Source of the DNA: Embleya sp045207655
GTDB lineage: Bacteria; Actinomycetota; Actinomycetes; Streptomycetales; Streptomycetaceae
Length of the DNA: 64,000 bases
Direction of reading: 5' to 3'
NCBI RefSeq assembly: GCF_045207655.1
Contig: NZ_CP108784.1
Coordinates: 4,216,001-4,280,000, forward strand
The notes beneath the pieces are model-generated. The model did no database searches, was not told the origin of the DNA, and worked only from the letters and a program-made list of their open reading frames with translations. The position numbers were made by a program, and so were the translations under genes. Below are positions 51,352 to 64,000 of this stretch, in pieces (the stretch's first letter is position 1; the number at the start of each line of letters is the position of its first letter).

Positions 51352-51819
51352 TCAGCGGACCGTCTCCAACTCGTCCGCGCAGCCCAGACGTTCCGCTATC
51401 ACCGCGATCGCGTCCGCGGGAAGACCCGCCTCGCCCGCGAGGTCGGCCAGCAACTGGGCCGACACCCCCAGGTCCACGAGCACCGTCTCGTCGCCCGCGG
51501 GGCCGGGCGGCAGCACGGCCTCGTCGTCCTCCTCCAGACCGTCCAGCACGTCGGCCGTCAGCAACGCGTCCGCGTAGGCGCTGCGGGAGACCGCGGCCAC
51601 GTCGGAGACGTAGATGCGCGGGTCCTCCTCACCGTCCACTCGGACGACCGCGAACCAGGTGTCCTCCTGTTCGACGAACAGAAGCACCGGTTCGTCGTCC
51701 ACCGCCGCCGACCGTGCCAGCGCGGTCATCCCCGCCGAGTCCTCGACATCGTCGAGGTCGGCTTCACGGGCCTCCCACTGCTCGTCTGTACGTACGAGCA
51801 CTGCGGCGAAGTACGCCAC
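51352..51819 (-). CDS. tRNA adenosine deaminase-associated protein
   Basis: A 155-aa acidic protein found next to tadA in actinomycetes and named for that position. It begins with GTG 51819 (reads VAYFAAVLVRTDEQW), preceded by GGAGAG; a longer frame to 51861 lacks such a site. The sequence has regularly spaced acidic segments (EADLDDVEDSAGMTALARSA and DVLDGLEEDDEAVLPP) and no catalytic motif. The role is unproven. It is co-transcribed with tadA (5-bp gap). Confidence 0.82.
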   Translation of the reverse strand: MAYFAAVLVRTDEQWEAREADLDDVEDSAGMTALARSAAVDDEPVLLFVEQEDTWFAVVRVDGEEDPRIYVSDVAAVSRSAYADALLTADVLDGLEEDDEAVLPPGPAGDETVLVDLGVSAQLLADLAGEAGLPADAIAVIAERLGCADELETVR

Positions 51820-51944
51820 GGGACTCTCCAAGATCGTTCGCTTCGGCGTTGTCCCTCGCATCGTGGCAGATACCGGACCACGACGACGGGAATTGGCGCA
51901 CGTTGACGAACAAGGTCGCCGAGACGATCGAGGATCCGTCGCAT

Positions 51945-52133
51945 TCAGTAACGGAACGTACGCATCCGCATCATCTGTCGTAGTCGCTCGTTGCGCGCGC
52001 GTCGCGGCTGGATGCGGGCTCGCAACTCGCGCGCCTCGGCCAGTTCGCGCAGGAAGAGCGTGCGGCGCCGCCGGCGCGCCGCCTCCTCCTCGCGACGCTG
52101 CGCCGTCGTCGTTCGAGGTTCCCGACTCTCCAT
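51945..52133 (-). CDS. Small basic conserved protein (MRMRTFRY end)
   Basis: A 62-aa protein with a strongly basic helix (AQRREEEAARRRRRTLFLRE then LAEARELRARIQPRRARNER) and the ending MRMRTFRY. From memory, proteins of this kind with the same MRTFR(W/Y) end are widespread in Streptomyces upstream of upp; their role is not known. ATG 52133 is used. The upstream in-frame GTG codons lack a better site. High Arg content suggests nucleic-acid contact. Confidence 0.65.
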   Translation of the reverse strand: MESREPRTTTAQRREEEAARRRRRTLFLRELAEARELRARIQPRRARNERLRQMMRMRTFRY

Positions 52134-52388
52134 CACCACGCCCCAGGACTCGAAAGGCCGCCGAAACCGACGTGGCTGTAGTTCCCGGGACACGCCGGCT
52201 CAGTCATCCCTTCCGGCGGACCACACCGGAAGTGCATTCGCAAATGGGTGTAACAATCACAATTCGCCCGACATTCCCGCATGCACCCGAGTCGGACCGC
52301 CCACACGGCCGACGAATGCCGCCGAAGACACCCCGAATCCGACAACCCCGCAGGGCCGCCGGGCAGGCCAAACGACTAATGTCGCAGC

Positions 52389-53030
52389 ATGCGGATTCAC
52401 GTCGTCGACCATCCTCTGGTGGCCCACAAGCTCTCCACCCTGCGCGACCGGCGCACCGACTCGCCGACCTTCCGGAGGCTCGCCGACGAACTGGTCACGC
52501 TGCTCGCCTACGAGGCGACCCGCGGGGTGCGCGTCGATCCGGTGGCGATCAGCACGCCGGTCAGCGAGACCACCGGCGTCAAGCTCTCCTACCCGCGGCC
52601 CCTGGTGGTGCCGATCCTGCGGGCCGGACTGGGCATGCTCGACGGCATGGTGCGACTGCTGCCCACCGCCGAGGTCGGTTTCCTCGGCATGATCCGCAAC
52701 GAGGACACCCTCGAACCGTCGACCTACGCCACCCGGATGCCCGACGACCTCAGCGGCCGGCAGGCGTACGTACTGGACCCGATGCTGGCCACCGGCGGCA
52801 CGCTGATCGCGGCCACCAAGCTGCTCCTGGAGCGCGGCGCGCACGACGTGACCGCGATCTGCCTGCTCGCCGCCCCCGAGGGGGTCAAGGTGATGCAGGA
52901 GGCGTTCCAGGACACGCAGGCCAACGTCACCGTAGTAACCGCCTCGATCGACGAACGCCTCAACGAGCACGGCTACATCGTGCCGGGCCTCGGCGACGCC
53001 GGCGACCGGCTGTACGGCACCGCCGGCTAG
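52389..53030 (+). CDS. upp: Uracil phosphoribosyltransferase
   Basis: A 213-aa enzyme of the pyrimidine salvage pathway converting uracil and PRPP to UMP. The family motifs are complete: VVPILRAGLGMLDGMVRLLP, then VLDPMLATGGTLIAA (PRPP loop, about 132-146), and VTASIDERLNEHGYIVPGLG with the uracil-binding hood GDAGDRLYGT at the C-terminus. Length matches the family. Start ATG 52389. Monocistronic, with a strong hairpin 230 bp downstream. Confidence 0.97.
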   Translation: MRIHVVDHPLVAHKLSTLRDRRTDSPTFRRLADELVTLLAYEATRGVRVDPVAISTPVSETTGVKLSYPRPLVVPILRAGLGMLDGMVRLLPTAEVGFLGMIRNEDTLEPSTYATRMPDDLSGRQAYVLDPMLATGGTLIAATKLLLERGAHDVTAICLLAAPEGVKVMQEAFQDTQANVTVVTASIDERLNEHGYIVPGLGDAGDRLYGTAG

Positions 53031-53261
53031 GTCCTGTCGCGGCACCGGCCCGGCATACCGCCGTCCGAGGTCGATCCCGCACGCGGTTCCCGCACGGGAC
53101 CAAGGCCCTTCCCCGTCAGGCCGAACGCCGGATGCGCGGCGGCACGCCTCGGCGCATGCTGGAGATGTGCCCGGGGCTGGGCAGGAGCCCCGCAGGCACC
53201 CTGGGACTGTTTGCCGATGCTGCGAAGGTACGACCCACCTTTGCTCCGGCGGGGGTCCCAC

Positions 53262-53308
53262 AGGGGAGAGAGAGTGGCCGGTCCCCCCGCGGCCGCTCCC
53301 TCTCCCCT
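53262..53308. terminator. Strong hairpin between upp and the small membrane gene
   Basis: AGGGGAGAGAGAGTGGCCG pairs with CGGCCGCTCCCTCTCCCCT (two mismatches), followed by ATTGTTTCT. It is a likely terminator for upp. The rest of the gap 53031-53347 shows no gene. Confidence 0.7.
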
Positions 53309-53316
53309 ATTGTTTC

Positions 53317-53338
53317 TCCCCGATACCTCAATCGGGGA
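53317..53338 (+). promoter_or_regulatory. Inverted repeat covering the ribosome-binding site of the 55-aa gene
   Basis: TCCCCGAT pairs with ATCGGGGA across ACCTCA. The right arm contains GGGGA of the ribosome-binding site GGGGAGG, 9 bp before the ATG at 53348, so this hairpin could hide the site. Alternatively it is just the tail of the upp terminator region. Confidence 0.45.
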
Positions 53339-53347
53339 GGCGAGGAC

Positions 53348-53515
53348 ATGCAGGCGCAGACCAAGAGGATCCTGACGCTGCTCCTGATCGTTTTCGTCAT
53401 CTACACGATCATCGCCACGCCGGACAAGGCCTCCGACCTCGTCGCGCAGTGGTTCCAGGCGATGTCGTCCGCCGCCAAGTGGTGTGGCGACACGATCAGC
53501 GGCTGGGCGAGCTGA
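53348..53515 (+). CDS. Small membrane protein (55 aa)
   Basis: Starts MQAQTKRILTLLLIVFVIYT with one hydrophobic helix (ILTLLLIVFVIYTIIA) and ends in an amphipathic stretch SDLVAQWFQAMSSAAKWCGD. Start ATG 53348 has GGGAGGCGAGG upstream. Short proteins like this precede the PH-domain gene in many actinomycetes. It lies 17 bp before the PH-domain gene and probably shares its transcript. Confidence 0.75.
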   Translation: MQAQTKRILTLLLIVFVIYTIIATPDKASDLVAQWFQAMSSAAKWCGDTISGWAS

Positions 53516-53532
53516 GGCGCGCACGTCGAGAG

Positions 53533-54057
53533 GTGGGGGCGGGGCCGGTCACCGGCTCCACCATCGACCCGCACGCGATACGTCGTCACCTGCTGCCGAC
53601 CGAGATCTGCGCGATAGCCGTGCGCCGGCACTGGGCAATCATCCTGCGCCCGCTGGCGACCACCGCGCTCGGACTGATCCTGCTCATCGCGCTGCTCGTG
53701 TACTTCCCGGCCGAGAACCTGGCCGTGCACTACGGCGTGTGGCCGATCGGGGCCGGGCTCCTGCTGTGGTGCTCGGTACACGTGCTCACCTGGCGCAACG
53801 ACTACTTCATCGTGACCGACAAGCGGATCATCCTGACCACCGGGCTGATCGCCAAGAAGGTCAACATGATGCCGCTGACCAAGGTGACCGACATGAGCTA
53901 CCGGCGCACACCGGGCGGCCGAATACTCGGGCACGGGACGTTCGTGATGGAGTCGGCCGGGCAGGATCAACCTCTCAAGGAGGTCGGGTTCGTCCCCCGA
54001 CCCGACGCGGTCTACCTCAAAGTGTGCGATCAGCTGTTCGGTCCTGGTGTCGACTAA
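53533..54057 (+). CDS. PH-domain (bPH/YdbT-type) membrane protein
   Basis: A 174-aa protein. Two membrane helices (PLATTALGLILLIALLVYFP and GVWPIGAGLLLWCSVHVLTW) are followed by the bacterial PH (DUF304) domain: NDYFIVTDKRIILTTGLIAK, MMPLTKVTDMSYRRT and GGRILGHGTFVMESAGQDQP, ending LKEVGFVPRPDAVY. The GTG start at 53533 has GAGAG just upstream. Function is unknown; such proteins sit at the inner membrane face. Confidence 0.87.
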   Translation: MGAGPVTGSTIDPHAIRRHLLPTEICAIAVRRHWAIILRPLATTALGLILLIALLVYFPAENLAVHYGVWPIGAGLLLWCSVHVLTWRNDYFIVTDKRIILTTGLIAKKVNMMPLTKVTDMSYRRTPGGRILGHGTFVMESAGQDQPLKEVGFVPRPDAVYLKVCDQLFGPGVD

Positions 54058-54305
54058 TCGGCAGAACCGGCGAGTAACGCGAAACGGCTGGTAAAACCTC
54101 GAATTTTCTTTGCGGTGATTCGCGGCTTTCGTACTGTCGACATGCCGCTAGATACACCCGCATCACCTGACAAATCGGGGATGTCGCAAGGGGTTTGGGG
54201 CGGTTCCCCTCGCCGGTAAGGGGCTACCGAACGACGGCTGCCGTTCCACCATGGCCGGCAGCGGCCAGGTTCCGCTCCAGGACCGACGAGGAGGTGGGCT
54301 CTCCA

Positions 54306-55187
54306 GTGCTGCTGCGAGATGCTTCCCACGAGGGCACGGCCGGCTCGACCGCCGACCGCGCCGCGCCCGCGCGCCTTCCCCGTACCGGCATCCCCCGCGC
54401 CCGCGCGGTCAGGGGTTCCGGCACCGACACCCCCCAGGACACGCGCACGCTGTCCCGAACCCTCCTGCTCCGCCTCACCGATGTCGTCGAGGGATCGGCC
54501 GAGCACGCCTACGTGCGCAGCACCCTGGTCGAGCTGAACCTGCCCCTGGTGCGCTTCGCGGCCAACCGCTTCCGCAGTCGCACGGACCAGTACGAGGACG
54601 TGCTCCAGGTGGGCACCATCGGGCTGATCAAGGCGATAGACCGCTTCGACCCGCATCGCGGCGTCGAGTTCCCCACCTACGCCGTGCCGACCATCATCGG
54701 CGAGATCAAGCGCTTCTTCCGGGACACCTCGTGGAGCGTGCGGGTGCCCCGCCGGCTCCAGGAGCTGCGACTGGCCCTGGCCGAGGCCACCGAGCAGTTC
54801 AACCACAAGTACGACCGCGCCCCGACGGTGGTCGAACTGGCCAAGCACCTGAACCTGACGGTCGAGGAGATCCTCGAGGGCATGGAGGCGGCCAACGCCT
54901 ACTCCCCCGCGTCGCTGGACGCGCACGACCTCGACGACGATCGCGACAACGCGCTGATCGCCCGGCTCGGCCAAGAGGACGAGGCGCTCGACGGCGTCGA
55001 GTACCGCGAGGCGCTGCGACCGCTGCTCGCCCGGATGAGTCCGCGCGACCGGCAGATCATCATGCTGCGCTTCTTCGGCAACATGACGCAGTCGCAGATC
55101 GGCGAGCGGCTCGGCATCTCGCAGATGCACGTCTCCCGCCTGCTGGCCCGCGCGCTGGCGCGCCTGCGCGCCGATCTGTCCGCCTGA
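54306..55187 (+). CDS. RNA polymerase sigma factor, SigB/SigF/SigG type
   Basis: A 293-aa sigma-70-family alternative sigma factor. Region 2: ELNLPLVRFAANRFRSRTDQ then YEDVLQVGTIGLIKAIDRFD and EFPTYAVPTIIGEIKRFFRD. Region 3: WSVRVPRRLQELRLALAEAT. Region 4: SPRDRQIIMLRFFGNMTQSQ followed by IGERLGISQMHVSRLLARAL. The start is GTG 54306 with GGAGG upstream (about 11 nt); the frame is open further upstream. The N-terminal 60 residues are Ala/Arg/Pro-rich. No anti-sigma gene is adjacent. A leftward RsbW-like protein at 1.7-2.1 kb is too distant to assign. Confidence 0.9.
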   Translation: MLLRDASHEGTAGSTADRAAPARLPRTGIPRARAVRGSGTDTPQDTRTLSRTLLLRLTDVVEGSAEHAYVRSTLVELNLPLVRFAANRFRSRTDQYEDVLQVGTIGLIKAIDRFDPHRGVEFPTYAVPTIIGEIKRFFRDTSWSVRVPRRLQELRLALAEATEQFNHKYDRAPTVVELAKHLNLTVEEILEGMEAANAYSPASLDAHDLDDDRDNALIARLGQEDEALDGVEYREALRPLLARMSPRDRQIIMLRFFGNMTQSQIGERLGISQMHVSRLLARALARLRADLSA

Positions 55188-55223
55188 GCGGTCCCGACCT
55201 CGACCGCAGCCTCGACCGCAGCC

Positions 55224-55260
55224 CGGCAAGGCCGTTGACGGATCGTCAGTGGCCTTGCCG
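55224..55260. terminator. Terminator between convergent sigma and phosphatase genes
   Basis: CGGCAAGGCC pairs with GGCCTTGCCG, with GTTGACGGATCGTCAGT between (itself partly self-complementary, TTGACGGATCGTCA). It is placed between two convergent genes. Confidence 0.8.
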
Positions 55261-55308
55261 GGCGCCGGATCGAGCTCGGGGCCCGGGCCCGCCCGGGTGT
55301 CGCGTCGC

Positions 55309-56469
55309 TCAGAAGGCGAGCAGCCGGGCCCGGAGCTTGAGCTCCGTGATCGGGTCGATGTTCAGACCCTTGCGCAGGTAGTCGTCGAACGAGCCGTACT
55401 TCTTCTGCACCTGGGCGAACGCCGTGTCCAGGTACGACTTCTGCACGTACAGGAGCGGGTCCATCAGGGTCGGGTCCTGCATCAGACCGGCGGCCTTCAG
55501 GCCTGCCTTCGTACCCTCGTTGCGGGCCCGGAGATTGTCGTTGCTGGCCAGGTAGTCGCCGTAGACGGTGGCGTCGTCGACGCCCAGCGCCTTCAGGACG
55601 ACCGCGGTCATCCAGCCGGTGCGGTCCTTGCCCGCCGTGCAGTTGTAGATCACCGACTTGCCCTCCGCGATGTCCCGGAGCACGGTGGCGAACTGCGCGC
55701 GCTGGGCCGGGTCGTCGACGAAGCCCCGGTAGATGTTCTCCAGCGCGGCCGCGGCCTTGCCGTTGCCCAGCAGTTCCTGCTGCTTGATCGGATCCCGGCT
55801 GCCCACCGCGGCGTTGGTGATGTTGGTCAGGTTGCCGTCGGCGATCGGCAGGTTCTCGACCACGGTGCCGGCCGGCAGCTTGTTCACGCCGTTGGCGGCG
55901 ATCTCGGTGTCAGTACGGAAATCCGCGGACACGTCCAGGCCCAGGCTCGCGAGGCGGGCCACGTCCGCGTCGGTCGCCTTGCCGAGCGCGTCGGTGCGGA
56001 AGACCTGGCCGTACTTGACGGTCAGCCCCCGGCTCGTGCGGTAGCCGCCGATGTCGCGGGCGTTCGGCGCGCTCTGTAGGCCGAGCGAGCGCGGCGCGGT
56101 GACCATGCCGACGAACGGGCCGGTCGGGGTGATGTCGAAATACCAGCGCTTGGCCGGGTCCAGGCCGGACACGGTCAACGAGTTGCCGTTGGTGGTCCCG
56201 ACGAGCGAGGTGAAGCGGTCCACGTCGGTGGACGCGTACACGTGCATCGGGCCGGGCCACCGGTCGGTCCAGGTGACCGTGTACGTACCGTCCGCGTTGG
56301 CGGTGGCCGACGCGGACGTGACGATGCCGAGGCCGCCCCGGGCCGAGACGTTGGCGTCGCTGTTGCCCGTACCGGTCGAGGCCCGGGCCGAGGTGACCGC
56401 GACGGAGCCGCCGAGCGTGAGCGCCGCCGTGACGGCGATGGTCGCGAGGCGGGTGGTGCGTATGCGCAT
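55309..56469 (-). CDS. Secreted tyrosine-protein phosphatase
   Basis: A 386-aa protein with a Sec signal peptide (RLATIAVTAALTLGGSVAVT then SARAS). A beta-sandwich-like N-terminal part (TYTVTWTDRWPGPMHVYAST) precedes a Tyr/Ser phosphatase domain with NARDIGGYRTSRG (family motif) and the catalytic loop YNCTAGKDRTGWMTAVVL, whose Cys-Arg forms CxxGKDRTG. Members of this PTP-like group dephosphorylate proteins or phosphoinositides; here it acts outside the cell. Start ATG 56469. Converges with the sigma factor gene. Confidence 0.87.
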   Translation of the reverse strand: MRIRTTRLATIAVTAALTLGGSVAVTSARASTGTGNSDANVSARGGLGIVTSASATANADGTYTVTWTDRWPGPMHVYASTDVDRFTSLVGTTNGNSLTVSGLDPAKRWYFDITPTGPFVGMVTAPRSLGLQSAPNARDIGGYRTSRGLTVKYGQVFRTDALGKATDADVARLASLGLDVSADFRTDTEIAANGVNKLPAGTVVENLPIADGNLTNITNAAVGSRDPIKQQELLGNGKAAAALENIYRGFVDDPAQRAQFATVLRDIAEGKSVIYNCTAGKDRTGWMTAVVLKALGVDDATVYGDYLASNDNLRARNEGTKAGLKAAGLMQDPTLMDPLLYVQKSYLDTAFAQVQKKYGSFDDYLRKGLNIDPITELKLRARLLAF

Positions 56470-57007
56470 GCGGTTGTGCTCCCGAAGAGGAAGTGTTCGT
56501 GAGCCCGCGGGAACCACCTGGAAAACAACCGGTCGTTGCTACCGCGCGCCGGGCACCACTGTAGTGAGAACGGTTCACCCACTCCAGACGGTGCCGTATG
56601 GAGAGATGAACGCATCATCGCCGGCACCACCCGCTCGTCGCGGCCGGCGACCACGGGCATCACCAACCGACCGTATTTCCCGGCCACTTGGCGACGCGGC
56701 CGACGCAACCGCCGCATCCTGGACATCCGCGGCCGGGACGGGGAACGCCGACACGGTGCTCGGGAGTTTCCCTGATACGCCGTCAAATAGGTACCGAGCA
56801 CCGGGATTCCGGGTAGGAGCCCGCCGTCCGCACGGTGGTCGGGACGGCCCTGGGGCAAAGTGGGGACCAATGCGCGCGCGTGCGCACACGGGCACGGGCC
56901 GTGCACGCTATACCTGTTGATACTTGTCGCACGGGTGGGAGGACGCACGCCCACCGGCGACACGACGGGACCGGCTCGCCGGCCGGCCCGAGGCGAAGGA
57001 GGAAGCC
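56470..57007. other. Intergenic region, no gene
   Basis: About 540 bp between divergent genes. It must hold both promoters. No frame has a convincing start or domain. The right part includes CGCGCGTGCGCACACGGGCA and TATACCTGTTGATACTTGTC just before the PP2C-like gene, which may be promoter elements. Confidence 0.5.
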
Positions 57008-58816
57008 GTGCCGGACGGTACCAGCAAGCGACACACCCCCGGCGATGGTTCGCCGGCCGAGCCCATCCCGCGAGCACAGGGTCCACGACGTCCCGCACCG
57101 GTCGGTCGCGAACGTCCCGATCCCGACTACGACCGCCGACCGGATCCGGACTACGACCGCCGGGTCGACCCGGAGTACGACCGTCGCCCCGACGCGGAGT
57201 ACGACCGCAACGGAGCCTCGCCCGAGGGCCCGATGGGCTACTCGGACTCGCCGCCGGATCAACCCGGCCGCCGATCCGGCCGCGCGCGGCGGGTCGCGAA
57301 CTGGTTCGGCTTCGGCGCACCGGCCGAGGAGGACGAGCCTGATCCGTACGACCGCCGGCCCGGCTTCGGGCGGCGCGATCCGTACGAGGCCGATGCCGGG
57401 GTGTACGACCAGGGCCCGGACTACGACACCGACTACGACTCGGCGCCGCCCCCGACGTCGGGACGCACGCGGCGGCGGACCGGCTCCTCGCACTGGGAAG
57501 ACGTCATGCTCGGCTCGTCGCCGTCACCGGGCACGCCGATGTCGGACAGCATCCCCAGCGACACGATGCCGCCGGACCGACTGCACCGCGGGCCGCAGGG
57601 CGTGCTCCCGCCGTCGCGCGGAAGCACCCGCCCGGGACGCCGCGAGGACCCGACGCCTCGGTGGCAGCCCGACGCCGACGACGACATCGCACCCGCGGAT
57701 CCGATGGACCCGGTCGATCCGCTCGACCCGGGACCGAGCCCGTCGTCCGAACGCCGCCCGGCCTACCCGCCGATCCCCAAGCACAGGCCGGCCCCGGCGG
57801 CCGAATCCGACCGGCCGACCACCCTCGACAAGGTGCCGCCCCGCGGTGACGCCGACGATGTTCGACGGCTCGACCCCGCGACCGCACCGGAATCGGACGA
57901 CGACGCCGAGCCGGGAACCTCGTTCGTCCCGGTGCCCGATGCCCCCCGCGTCCCCTACCGCCCCGGGCCGGCGGCCGAGAGCGCCGTGGACGAAGTACCG
58001 CGAAGGATGCTGCGCATGTTGCCCCCACCCGCCCTCGCCGACGGCGGCGGCATGGTCGTCGACGGCGGCCGACTCGGTCGGTTGAACGTCCGCGCCGCCG
58101 GCGTCCGCGGCGAACTGCACCAGCAACAGGGCCTGCCACGGCAGAACTGCTTCGCGGTCGGCCCGGACCCCAGTGCGCGCTGGACCATCGCGATCGTCTG
58201 CGACGGGGTCGACAACGCGCACGCGTCCGAACTCGCCGCCCAGATCGCGGTCCGCAGCGCCTACCGCTCCGTCGCCAGGATGGTCGCCCGCGAGCGACAC
58301 GAGAACTGGGACTGGGCCGGCGTACAGGCCGAGGTCGAGGAGGACCTGCGCACCCGACTCGCCGCCACCGCGGACCGGGCGCACGAACTGGGCCGCTCCG
58401 AACCCGCGACGCGCCTGGCGATATTGGTCACCGCCGCGGATCCCCTGGAGGACGACCGGGTCGACATGGCCGTGCTCGGCGACAGCACCGTGCTCCGCCT
58501 GGCCCAGGGTGGCTGGCGCGCGCCGCTGGGAATCCGGGACACGACGGCGGAGACCGCCCCGGCCGCCATCCCCGACCAGGCGGGCGACGATCAGCTCCGC
58601 ATCTGCCGGACCACATGGCGCCCCACCGACGTCCTGGTCATGATGACCGGCGGCTTCGCCGAAGCGCTCGGTCAACCGACGGCCGGGCTCGCCCCACGCC
58701 TCGCCGAGGACTGGCGTACTCCGCCATCGCTGTTCGACTACCTGCGCGACGTGGACGAGGGCCTTCGCCTGCGCGAGGACGACGGTTGTGTCGTCGCACT
58801 ATGGCCCTCGACGTGA
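57008..58816 (+). CDS. PP2C-like phosphatase-domain protein with long disordered N-terminus
   Basis: A 602-aa protein. Residues 1-340 are hydrophilic, Asp/Arg/Pro-rich and probably disordered, with four tandem units of the type PDYDRRPD (about 38-65). Residues 370-602 resemble a PP2C phosphatase: NCFAVGPD, IAIVCDGVDNAHASELAA (metal Asp), DRVDMAVLGDSTVLRLAQGG and a late LREDDGCVVALWPS (metal Asp). Start GTG 57008 has GGAGGAAG immediately upstream. Some metal-site positions are less typical than in SpoIIE/PrpC-type enzymes, so activity is likely but not certain. PP2C proteins reverse Ser/Thr kinases. Confidence 0.78.
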   Translation: MPDGTSKRHTPGDGSPAEPIPRAQGPRRPAPVGRERPDPDYDRRPDPDYDRRVDPEYDRRPDAEYDRNGASPEGPMGYSDSPPDQPGRRSGRARRVANWFGFGAPAEEDEPDPYDRRPGFGRRDPYEADAGVYDQGPDYDTDYDSAPPPTSGRTRRRTGSSHWEDVMLGSSPSPGTPMSDSIPSDTMPPDRLHRGPQGVLPPSRGSTRPGRREDPTPRWQPDADDDIAPADPMDPVDPLDPGPSPSSERRPAYPPIPKHRPAPAAESDRPTTLDKVPPRGDADDVRRLDPATAPESDDDAEPGTSFVPVPDAPRVPYRPGPAAESAVDEVPRRMLRMLPPPALADGGGMVVDGGRLGRLNVRAAGVRGELHQQQGLPRQNCFAVGPDPSARWTIAIVCDGVDNAHASELAAQIAVRSAYRSVARMVARERHENWDWAGVQAEVEEDLRTRLAATADRAHELGRSEPATRLAILVTAADPLEDDRVDMAVLGDSTVLRLAQGGWRAPLGIRDTTAETAPAAIPDQAGDDQLRICRTTWRPTDVLVMMTGGFAEALGQPTAGLAPRLAEDWRTPPSLFDYLRDVDEGLRLREDDGCVVALWPST

Positions 58817-58936
58817 CCCCTTGACGCATTGACGCGCCATTTCGGGCGTTGAACATCAATGCGGTGAATATCGATTCGCCGCATACCGCGTACCTCGGGC
58901 GGGACCCCGAACAATTGGGGCCCGCCCGTCGGTATG

Positions 58937-59119
58937 TCAGCTCACGGCAATGAGCACGGCAATCGCGACCACGATGATCGCGACCACGACACCGGCGATC
59001 AACAACACCGGCGGGGTGCTGCGTCGGGCCGGTTCGCCGGGGGCCGCGGGGCGGTCCTCGTTGACGAAAGCCCGGAACATCTGAGTGCTGGCTGCGGGAT
59101 CCATCTCGTTGTCAGGCAT
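58937..59119 (-). CDS. Small C-terminal-anchored membrane protein
   Basis: A 60-aa protein: MPDNEMDPAASTQMFRAFVN, a Pro/Arg linker, then one hydrophobic helix (PVLLIAGVVVAIIVVAIAVL) at the C-terminus. Start ATG 59119; ATG 59131 would add MVVR. It lies 32 bp beyond the rRNA terminator on the same strand. Function is unknown; homologues of this shape are common in Streptomyces. Confidence 0.65.
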   Translation of the reverse strand: MPDNEMDPAASTQMFRAFVNEDRPAAPGEPARRSTPPVLLIAGVVVAIIVVAIAVLIAVS

Positions 59120-59150
59120 GCGCACGACCATACCGCACTCGAAAAACGCA

Positions 59151-59181
59151 AAAGGCCCATCCCTGTTCGGGATGGGCCTTT
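59151..59181 (-). terminator. rRNA operon terminator
   Basis: AAAGGCCCATCCC / GGGATGGGCCTTT around TGTTC, followed (leftward) by TGCGTTTTTC. It is a classic intrinsic terminator, 12 bp after the 5S gene. Confidence 0.9.
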
Positions 59182-59192
59182 CACACGTTGAT

Positions 59193-59309
59193 TCCGGCGG
59201 CGTCCTACTCTCCCACACCCCTTCGAGTGCAGTACCATCGGCGCTGGAGAGCTTAGCTTCCGGGTTCGGAATGAGACCGGGCGTTTCCTCTCCGCCAAGA
59301 CCACCGGAA
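59193..59309 (-). rRNA. rrf: 5S ribosomal RNA
   Basis: On the minus strand it contains the invariant GAAACGCCCGGTCTCATTCC, CCGAACCCGGAAGCTAAGC, CAGCGCCGATGGTACTGC and GTGGGAGAGTAGG blocks of actinobacterial 5S rRNA. Ends are set by the pairing GGCGGC/CCGCC and are accurate to a few bases. Confidence 0.95.
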
Positions 59310-59436
59310 AACCATCGAACCCTGCAAAAGGGTCGTTCGGTGAACCAGAAATCACATGCGGTGATTCAATTATCAAACGGGTTCCCCGAAACCGATTGCG
59401 GTTCGGGAACCACACAGTGGACGCGTAGCAACTGAG

Positions 59437-64000
<4,564 letters not shown>

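Overview
The window looks like a chromosome segment from a high-GC actinomycete of the Streptomyces type. Base composition is strongly GC-rich, many starts are GTG, operons are tightly overlapped (GTGA junctions), and there is a TadA/TadA-associated/Upp neighbourhood, a SigB/F-type sigma factor, PH-domain and LytR_C proteins, and an rRNA operon without spacer tRNAs. Genus cannot be fixed by eye.

Layout. (1) 0.5-7.5 kb: an ATP-binding/EEP pair, then a leftward operon of a 45-aa peptide, a JmjC-type cupin oxygenase, an aldo/keto reductase and an APH-fold kinase, divergent from an XRE-TPR regulator plus a 5-formyl-THF cyclo-ligase-like gene. I read this as a candidate peptide-modification (RiPP-like) locus. 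(2) 8.3-23.6 kb: an accretion of accessory elements. Four copies of the 3' part of a tRNA-Ser(GGA) gene (11557, 17929, 22484, 23506) bound three complete segments (6.4, 4.6 and 1.0 kb) and the right end of a fourth. None carries a recombinase. Each copy has the same upstream architecture: twin 7-bp repeats 12 bp apart, the second 105-106 bp before the tRNA fragment, and a conserved block at -46. The first three copies are followed by a hairpin and a matching repeat at +61/62. The repeat word alternates (GGTCTCA, GGTTGCA, GGTCTCA, GGTTGCA) and each segment has the same word at both ends. Cargo is defence-like: an HTH/P-loop/repeat protein, a pseudokinase-SF1 helicase fusion with a PLD-like partner, and a GmrSD-type DUF262/DUF1524 enzyme, plus decayed ImmA/IrrE and DUF6461-like genes and an 88-aa orphan. 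This cassette array is the most interesting object in the window.

(3) 24-31 kb: DUF3068 protein, AraC regulator, iron box, and a ferric-siderophore uptake operon whose binding-protein gene carries an in-frame TAG. (4) 31-40 kb: Ser/Thr kinase with a secreted lectin-like tail, a two-component system, BBE-type FAD oxidoreductase, PEP-mutase/isocitrate-lyase-family enzyme, XRE regulator and alpha/beta hydrolase. (5) 40-48 kb: a three-gene operon of an 846-aa helical protein, a HEARH metallopeptidase-vWA protein and a double-AAA MoxR-like ATPase, facing a HerA-like ATPase. (6) 48-59 kb: housekeeping genes (LytR_C, imine-reductase-like dehydrogenase with MerR, tRNA-Ser(CGA), tadA, upp, PH-domain protein, sigma factor, tyrosine phosphatase, PP2C-like protein). 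(7) 59.2-64 kb: 5S, 23S and the 3' two thirds of 16S rRNA on the minus strand.

Functions are read from motifs only. No database search, alignment program or folding program was run.
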